Origin: Pseudomonas sp. AOB-7
GTDB lineage: Bacteria; Pseudomonadota; Gammaproteobacteria; Pseudomonadales; Pseudomonadaceae
Direction of reading: 5' to 3'
DNA length: 64,000 nt
Assembly (NCBI RefSeq): GCF_003696305.1
Contig: NZ_RFFK01000005.1
Location: 293,189-357,188 of the forward strand
Shown: in pieces, positions 59,452 to 64,000 of the stretch
Layout of the letters: each line of letters starts with the position of its first letter
Position numbering within the stretch: the first letter of the stretch is position 1
Program-made: the position numbers and the translations under genes
Notes under the pieces: model-generated
What the model was told of the DNA's origin: nothing
What the model saw: the letters and a program-made list of their open reading frames with translations, nothing else
Database searches by the model: none

Positions 59452-59520
59452 GCGTAGGGTGGATGTCGCTTTTCACATCCAGCACAGCGGTGGATCGGTA
59501 AAGCGTGATCCACCCTACGC
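59452..59520. repeat. GGTGGATGTCGC-type palindromic repeat, copy 2 (most complete)
   Basis: GCGTAGGGTGGATGTCGC...AAGCGTGATCCACCCTACGC: long inverted repeat with 11-bp perfect outer arms, between nnrS and rimI. Interior CTTTTCACATCCAGCACAGCGGTGGATCG is close to copy 1. Confidence 0.85.
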
Positions 59521-59528
59521 CAACAACC

Positions 59529-59981
59529 TCAATCGACCAGGGTGCAGGCCATCACCAGCGCGTCTTCACGACCGCCCACCGCCGGGTAGTAGTCGCGGCG
59601 CCGGCCGACTTCGTTGAAGCCATAGCGCTCGTACAGGCGGTAGGCGCTCTGGTTACTGGCGCGCACTTCGAGGAAGCACTCGCGACCGCCCAGCTCATGG
59701 GCCTCTTTCATCAAATGTTCGAGCAGGCGCAGGCCGAGGCCGCGGCCCTGACTTTCCGGCTTGACGGTGATATTGAGCAGGTGCGCTTCGTCGAGGATCA
59801 GGTTGATCACGCCGTGGCCGACCTGCTGGCCGCCCTCGAACATCAGCCAGCAGTGATAGGACTTGAGGCTGTCGGTGAAGATGCCACGAGTCCAGGGGTG
59901 GCTGAAGGCGGCGTATTCGATCTTCAGCACGGCATCGAGATCCGCCTCGGTCATGGGGCGGAAGGAAATCGCATCGGTCAT
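59529..59981 (-). CDS. rimI: RimI, ribosomal protein S18 alanine N-acetyltransferase
   Basis: 150-aa GNAT acetyltransferase acting on the N-terminus of S18. Motif A is VKPESQGRGLGLRLLEHLM; the N-terminal ISFRPMTEADLDAVLKIEYAAF and the terminal RLYERYGFNEVGRRRDYYP are standard for RimI. It follows the probable psi gene by 27 bases on the same strand, mirroring the holD-rimI order of E. coli. Confidence 0.95.
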   Translation of the reverse strand: MTDAISFRPMTEADLDAVLKIEYAAFSHPWTRGIFTDSLKSYHCWLMFEGGQQVGHGVINLILDEAHLLNITVKPESQGRGLGLRLLEHLMKEAHELGGRECFLEVRASNQSAYRLYERYGFNEVGRRRDYYPAVGGREDALVMACTLVD

Positions 59982-60008
59982 TCGCTAGAACTCGGCGGCA
60001 GGTGGCAC

Positions 60009-60806
60009 TCAGGCGTCGGTACTTTTCAGCCAGCGCTGGCGCACGCGCTGCATGGCTTGCCACAACTCGCGCTTGCGCGCCGGCTCTTCCATCAGCAGCT
60101 CCAGGCCCGGCAGCGCCCAGCAGGCGCCGAGGCCCTCGATCTGCAGCTCGCGGTTGTAGCTCTGTGCGTCGCCCTCACCGGCGAAGCGAATGGCCGGCAG
60201 GCCGACCAGCCACAGGCAGATGCTGGGCTGCTCCTCCAGGCGCGCGGCGACGAAGCTCTGCACGAACTCCAGCGCCGCCTGCGGGCCCTGGTCCAGGTTG
60301 CCGCGCACCAGCAGCGGCCAGCGCACCGGCTCGCCGAGCAGTTGCGGGCTGTCCGGCAGGCCGGCGGCGCGCAGCAGGTCCTTGAGCAGGATGTAGGCCG
60401 GGTCGCGACTCTGGAACGGCTCGCCGGTGGGCAGTTCCACCAGCAGCGCGCAGTCGCCGGCGCGCAGCAGCTGCAGGGCGAATCGCGGTGGCGGCGCGGC
60501 GACGCGGGCCGGCTTTTCCTCCACCGGCGCAGCCTCCTCGACCACCGCGGCGGCCTGGCGCGGCTGGGCAGCGGGGCGCGGCACTTCGATCTTCGGCCGC
60601 TCGGCAGCGGGCGCTGGCACAGTTTCGCGGGCTACCGCCGGGGCCGCGGCGACCGGCTCGACCGGCGTCTCGACCTCTATTTCCGCCTGCGGCGGCTCCA
60701 GCAGTTCCGGCCGCGACGGCGCGGCGAAGGGCAATACGGTGCGCGGCAGCCAGCTGGCCACCTGCATGGCGCCCAGGTAGGCGCGCCGACGGAGTTCGGG
60801 GATCAC
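60009..60806 (-). CDS. holD: Probable cryptic psi subunit of DNA polymerase III
   Basis: 265-aa protein. The short N-terminus is followed by a Pro/Ala/Val/Glu-rich disordered linker (~30-105), then a folded C-terminal domain ([18 protein letters not shown] ... [27 protein letters not shown]). Pseudomonads have a divergent, longer psi encoded just upstream of rimI, described biochemically in P. aeruginosa and P. putida; this gene fits that place and build. GTG start overlaps the leuA stop as GTGA. It could be mistaken for a TonB-like protein because of the Pro-rich linker, but no TonB domain or membrane anchor is present. Confidence 0.65.
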   Translation of the reverse strand: MIPELRRRAYLGAMQVASWLPRTVLPFAAPSRPELLEPPQAEIEVETPVEPVAAAPAVARETVPAPAAERPKIEVPRPAAQPRQAAAVVEEAAPVEEKPARVAAPPPRFALQLLRAGDCALLVELPTGEPFQSRDPAYILLKDLLRAAGLPDSPQLLGEPVRWPLLVRGNLDQGPQAALEFVQSFVAARLEEQPSICLWLVGLPAIRFAGEGDAQSYNRELQIEGLGACWALPGLELLMEEPARKRELWQAMQRVRQRWLKSTDA

Positions 60807-62350
60807 ACGCCCTCCACTTGCGGGTGCGCCTTCTGCCCGACCTGCATCAGGTTCAGCGCGTTGATATAGGCCTTGGCCGAGGCCACCAGGATATCGGTGT
60901 CGGCGCCGTTGCCGTTGACGATGCGCCCGCCCTTCTCCAGGCGCACGGTGACCTCGCCCTGCGAGTCGGTGCCCTGGGTGATGGCATTGACCGAATACAG
61001 CAGCAGGCTGGCCTCGGAGGCGGCGATGGCCTCGATGGCCTTGAAGGTGGCATCCACCGGCCCGGAACCCTGGGCGCCGGCACGCCGTTCGTTGCCCTCG
61101 ACGCTGACCACGATCTGCGCCTGCGGCACCTCGCCGGTCTTGCTCGCCACTTCCAGGGTGACCAGCTTGAAGTGCTCAGGCGCCTCCTCGGCCAGGGTGT
61201 CGGAGACCAGCGCCTGCAGGTCCTCGTCGAAGATCTCGTGCTTCTTGTCGGCCAGCTCCTTGAAGCGGGCGAAGGCGGCGTTCAGCTCGGCCTCGCCGGC
61301 CAGGACGATGCCCAGCTCGTCCAGGCGCGAGCGGAAGGCGGCGCGCCCGGAGTGCTTGCCCATGACCATCTTGTTGGTGTTCCAGCCCACCGACTGGGCG
61401 GACATGATCTCGTAGGTCTCGCGGTGCTTGAGCACGCCGTCCTGGTGGATGCCGGACTCGTGGGCGAAGGCGTTGGCGCCGACTATGGCCTTGTTCGGCT
61501 GCACCGGGAAGCCGGTGATGCCGGAGACCATACGCGAGGTGCTGAGGATATGTGGGGTGTCGATGTTGGTGTGCACGCCGAGCAGGTCCTGGCGGGTCTT
61601 GATCGCCATGACGATCTCTTCCAGCGCGGCGTTGCCGGCCCGCTCGCCGAGGCCGTTGATGGTGCACTCGACCTGGCGCGCGCCGGCCACCACGGCAGCC
61701 AGGGAGTTGGCCACGGCCAGGCCCAGGTCGTTGTGGCAGTGCACCGAGAAGATCGCCTTGTCGGCATTGGGCACGCGCTCGAGCAACTGGCGGATGGTGT
61801 CGGCGTACTGGTGCGGGATGGCGTAGCCGACGGTGTCGGGGATGTTGATGGTGCGCGCGCCGGCGTCGATGGCCGCCTCGATGATGCGGCAGAGGAAGTC
61901 GATCTCCGAGCGACCGGCGTCCTCGCAGGAGAACTCCACGTCGCTGCACAGGTTGCGCGCCTTCTTCACCGCGCGCACGGCCTGGGCCACCACGTCATCC
62001 GGCTGCATGCGCAGCTTGTACTGCATATGGATCGGGCTCGTGGCGATAAAGGTGTGAATGCGCCCGGAGTTGGCCCCGGCCAGCGCCTCGGCGGCGCGCT
62101 CGATGTCGGCGTCCACCGCGCGCGACAGGCTGCACACGGTGCTGTCCTTGATGTTGTCGGCGATCGCCTTGACCGCGGCGAAGTCCCCCGGGCTGGCGAT
62201 GGCGAAACCGGCCTCGATCACGTCCACCCGCAGGCGCTCCAGGGCCTTGGCGATGCGCAGCTTCTCCTCGCCGGTCATGGAGGCGCCGGGGCTCTGCTCG
62301 CCGTCGCGCAGGGTGGTGTCGAAGATGATGACGCGATCATTGCTGCTCAT
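60803..62350 (-). CDS. leuA: 2-isopropylmalate synthase LeuA (type 1)
   Basis: 515-aa first enzyme of leucine synthesis, joining 2-oxoisovalerate and acetyl-CoA. The DRE-TIM barrel opens [13 protein letters not shown] (10-22), with [19 protein letters not shown] and [16 protein letters not shown]-terminal LeuA dimer regulatory domain ([37 protein letters not shown]) supports feedback control by leucine. ATG 62350 has GAGGAAA upstream. This is the E. coli-length type, not the longer form known as LeuA in P. aeruginosa. Its last codons overlap the downstream psi gene. Confidence 0.93.
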   Translation of the reverse strand: MSSNDRVIIFDTTLRDGEQSPGASMTGEEKLRIAKALERLRVDVIEAGFAIASPGDFAAVKAIADNIKDSTVCSLSRAVDADIERAAEALAGANSGRIHTFIATSPIHMQYKLRMQPDDVVAQAVRAVKKARNLCSDVEFSCEDAGRSEIDFLCRIIEAAIDAGARTINIPDTVGYAIPHQYADTIRQLLERVPNADKAIFSVHCHNDLGLAVANSLAAVVAGARQVECTINGLGERAGNAALEEIVMAIKTRQDLLGVHTNIDTPHILSTSRMVSGITGFPVQPNKAIVGANAFAHESGIHQDGVLKHRETYEIMSAQSVGWNTNKMVMGKHSGRAAFRSRLDELGIVLAGEAELNAAFARFKELADKKHEIFDEDLQALVSDTLAEEAPEHFKLVTLEVASKTGEVPQAQIVVSVEGNERRAGAQGSGPVDATFKAIEAIAASEASLLLYSVNAITQGTDSQGEVTVRLEKGGRIVNGNGADTDILVASAKAYINALNLMQVGQKAHPQVEGV

Positions 62351-62450
62351 AGGGGTTTCCTCACGGCTGCCGGGGCGCCCTTCGTGGGGGCGTCTGTAAT
62401 CGGCCGATTGTCGCGTGAAATGGGCGGGCCGGGAAGGCACAGCTGCGGCT

Positions 62451-62484
62451 CGTCGGGTGGATGTCGCTTTTTACATCCACCATG
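62451..62484. repeat. GGTGGATGTCGC-type repeat, half copy
   Basis: CGTCGGGTGGATGTCGCTTTTTACATCCACC without the second half found in copies 1 and 2; between leuA and the carboxynorspermidine dehydrogenase gene. Confidence 0.6.
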
Positions 62485-62515
62485 GGGCAGTGCGCGCCGA
62501 TGGTAACGGTGGAAA

Positions 62516-62544
62516 ACAAAACGCCCGCCAAGTGGCGGGCGTTT
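62516..62544 (-). terminator. Intrinsic terminator of the carboxynorspermidine dehydrogenase gene
   Basis: On the minus strand AAACGCCCGCC-ACTT-GGCGGGCGTTTTGTTTT: 11-bp perfect stem with U-rich tail, 29 bases after the stop at 62573. Confidence 0.93.
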
Positions 62545-62572
62545 GCCGACCCTGTGCGCTAGGCGCAGCCAA

Positions 62573-63817
62573 TCAGAGCGGCTGATCCCAGGGACGGTCG
62601 CCGTGCTCGTCCTTGATGCGGGTGGGCAGGCCCATCACGTCCAGCAGCTTCAAGAACGGCTCGGCCGGCAGCTCCTCGACGTTGACCATGCGCTTGGCAT
62701 CCCACTCGCCACGCGCCACCAGCAGGGCAGCGGCGACCGGCGGCACACCGGCGGTGTAGGAGATGCCCTGGCTGTCGGTCTCGGCGAAGGCTTCTTCGTG
62801 GTCGGCGACGTTGTAGATAAACAGCTCAGTCTGCTTACCGTCTTTCGTGCCTTTTACCAGGTCGCCGATGCAGGTCTTGCCGCTGTAGCCCGGCGCCAGC
62901 GAGGCGGGATCGGGCAGCACGGCCTTGACCACTTTCAGCGGCACGACCTCGAGACCTTCGGCGGTCTTGACCGGCTGCTCGGAGAGCAGGCCGAGGTTCT
63001 TCAGCACGGTGAACACGTTGATGTAGTGGTCGCCGAAGCTCATCCAGAAGCGCACATTCGGTACGTCGAGGTGCTTGGACAGCGAGTGCACCTCGTCATG
63101 GCCGGTCAGGTACAGGTTCTGTTCACCCACCACCGGCAGATCGTCGGTGCGTTTGACTTCGAACATGCGGTTGCTCACCCACTGGCTGTTCTGCCAGCTG
63201 TAGACCGTGCCGGTGAATTCGCGGAAATTGATTTCCGGGTCGAAATTGGTGGCGAAGTACTTGCCGTGCGAACCGGCGTTGACGTCGAGGATGTCGATCG
63301 ACTCGATCTTGTCGAAGTACTGTTGTTGCGCCAGGGCGGCATAGGAGTTGACCACGCCCGGGTCGAAGCCGACGCCGAGGATGGCGGTCACGCCCTTTTC
63401 CTGGCATTCGGCCAGGTGCTTCCACTCGTAGTTGCCGTACCACGGCGGAGTTTCGCAGATCTTGCTCGGATCTTCGTGGATGGCGGTGTCCAGATAGGCG
63501 ACGCCGGTGTCGATGCAGGCGCGCAGCACGGACATGTTGAGGAACGCCGAGCCGACGTTGATGACGATCTGCGATTCGGTCTCGCGGATCAATGCCTTGG
63601 TCGCTTCCACGTCCAGAGCGTTCAGCGCATAGGCCTTGATCTCGCCGGGCCGCTTGAGACCGCCCTTTGCCTGCACGCTGTCGATGATGGCCTGGCATTT
63701 GGAGATGTTGCGCGACGCAATTGCAATGCGACCTAACTCGTCATTGTGTTGCGCGCACTTATGGGCCACCACCTTGGCAACACCTCCTGCACCAATGATC
63801 AGGACATTCTTCTTCAA
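62573..63817 (-). CDS. Carboxynorspermidine dehydrogenase (saccharopine dehydrogenase family)
   Basis: 414-aa NADPH-dependent enzyme of the Lys1/saccharopine-dehydrogenase fold, close to Vibrio carboxynorspermidine synthase of the alternative polyamine pathway. The dinucleotide motif is VLIIGAGGVAKVVAHK. Family segments include GVGFDPGVVNSYAALA, DVNAGSHGKYFATNFDPE, LLPDPASLAPGYSGKTCIG and YNVADHEEAF. The best start is TTG 63817 (MKKNVLIIG), because AGGAGG lies 8-9 bases upstream. A GTG at 63826 is embedded in the ribosome site itself. Partner decarboxylase not identified within the window. Confidence 0.88.
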   Translation of the reverse strand: MKKNVLIIGAGGVAKVVAHKCAQHNDELGRIAIASRNISKCQAIIDSVQAKGGLKRPGEIKAYALNALDVEATKALIRETESQIVINVGSAFLNMSVLRACIDTGVAYLDTAIHEDPSKICETPPWYGNYEWKHLAECQEKGVTAILGVGFDPGVVNSYAALAQQQYFDKIESIDILDVNAGSHGKYFATNFDPEINFREFTGTVYSWQNSQWVSNRMFEVKRTDDLPVVGEQNLYLTGHDEVHSLSKHLDVPNVRFWMSFGDHYINVFTVLKNLGLLSEQPVKTAEGLEVVPLKVVKAVLPDPASLAPGYSGKTCIGDLVKGTKDGKQTELFIYNVADHEEAFAETDSQGISYTAGVPPVAAALLVARGEWDAKRMVNVEELPAEPFLKLLDVMGLPTRIKDEHGDRPWDQPL

Positions 63818-63862
63818 TTGTTCCACCTCCTAGTACTGCGTTATTGAAAGCGTTTGATGAAT

Positions 63863-63938
63863 CGTAGGGTGGATGACGCTCTTTTCATCCACCATCGCTT
63901 GGCAAATGGTGGACGGATGAAGCGTCGTCCACCCTACG
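63863..63938. repeat. GTAGGGTGGAYGACGCT palindromic repeat, diverged copy
   Basis: CGTAGGGTGGATGACGCT ... AGCGTCGTCCACCCTACG, with inner TTCATCCACCA / TGGTGGACGGATGAA pairing. The whole 76-base unit can fold into one long hairpin. Related to the repeats at 14602 and 59452 but with a different inner sequence. Confidence 0.8.
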
Positions 63939-63951
63939 TGACTTGAACCTG

Positions 63952-64000
63952 TCAGCTGAGGCTCGACAGGTAGTCGTCGAACTCGAACTGGCGCACCACC
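63952..64000 (-). CDS. C-terminal 15 codons of an unidentified gene
   Basis: Reads VVRQFEFDDYLSSLS then TGA on the minus strand, continuing beyond the right edge. Too short to name. Being directly upstream of and co-oriented with the carboxynorspermidine dehydrogenase gene, it may encode its decarboxylase partner, but that is a guess. Confidence 0.5.
   Translation of the reverse strand, partial: VVRQFEFDDYLSSLS

Overview
This is a high-GC chromosomal window with a Pseudomonas-type gene set, most likely from the P. aeruginosa side of the genus. The diagnostic points are the dauBAR D-arginine cluster next to rhlB, the aapJQMP and estA/acyl-CoA synthetase neighbourhood, a PaAP-type M28 aminopeptidase, Pcs phosphatidylcholine synthase, fhpR-fhp-ppyR-nnrS, and holC beside pepA with lptF divergent. 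I see no prophage, plasmid, rRNA, tRNA or CRISPR array. It looks like core genome with small insertions and many short palindromic repeats.

Layout. 1-5.9 kb: lptF (partial) divergent from pepA, then holC, a small conserved gene and valS. 5.9-13.7 kb: ion and solute transport (NhaC and NhaD antiporters, a small winged-helix protein, an SLC13-type permease with RCK_C domains, rlmF and an ArsB/NhaD-like permease), with a MITE-like element at 9.23-9.38 kb. 13.8-21.2 kb: a DJ-1/PfpI protein, an isochorismatase-fold hydrolase and the Lrp-sbcD-orphan-sbcC block, where sbcD is frameshifted and a lower-GC orphan gene sits between sbcD and sbcC. 21.2-31.9 kb: a YjeH-type amino-acid exporter, a TAXI receptor, secreted aminopeptidase, nucleoid protein NdpA, a DUF4344-like metallopeptidase, a PPK2-like kinase, an odd glutaredoxin, a GST, and Pcs overlapping a GIY-YIG gene. 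32-36.2 kb: the aap amino-acid ABC transporter. 36.7-46.4 kb: esterase, acyl-CoA synthetase, a cNMP-binding diguanylate cyclase, M19 dipeptidase, rhlB and dauBAR. 46.4-54.8 kb: a YcaC-like hydrolase divergent from a LysR regulator, a lipoprotein, TerC, DNA polymerase II, truncated haemoglobin, FKBP, a methyltransferase and a basic amino-acid binding protein. 55-59.4 kb: a nitric-oxide detoxification unit. 59.5-64 kb: leuA-psi-rimI, carboxynorspermidine dehydrogenase and the tail of one more gene.

How the parts connect. DauA and DauB convert D-arginine to L-arginine, and DauR controls them. An inverted repeat with core GTCCA-N3-TGGAC lies upstream of dauB. A much longer perfect version lies upstream of the basic amino-acid binding protein 10 kb away, which suggests one regulon. 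FhpR/NorR, flavohaemoglobin, a PpyR-like two-helix protein and NnrS form an NO-response unit with three GT-N7-AC boxes between regulator and enzyme gene. Both accessory clamp-loader subunits appear: chi (holC) at 2 kb and a probable cryptic psi at 60 kb, the latter overlapping leuA.
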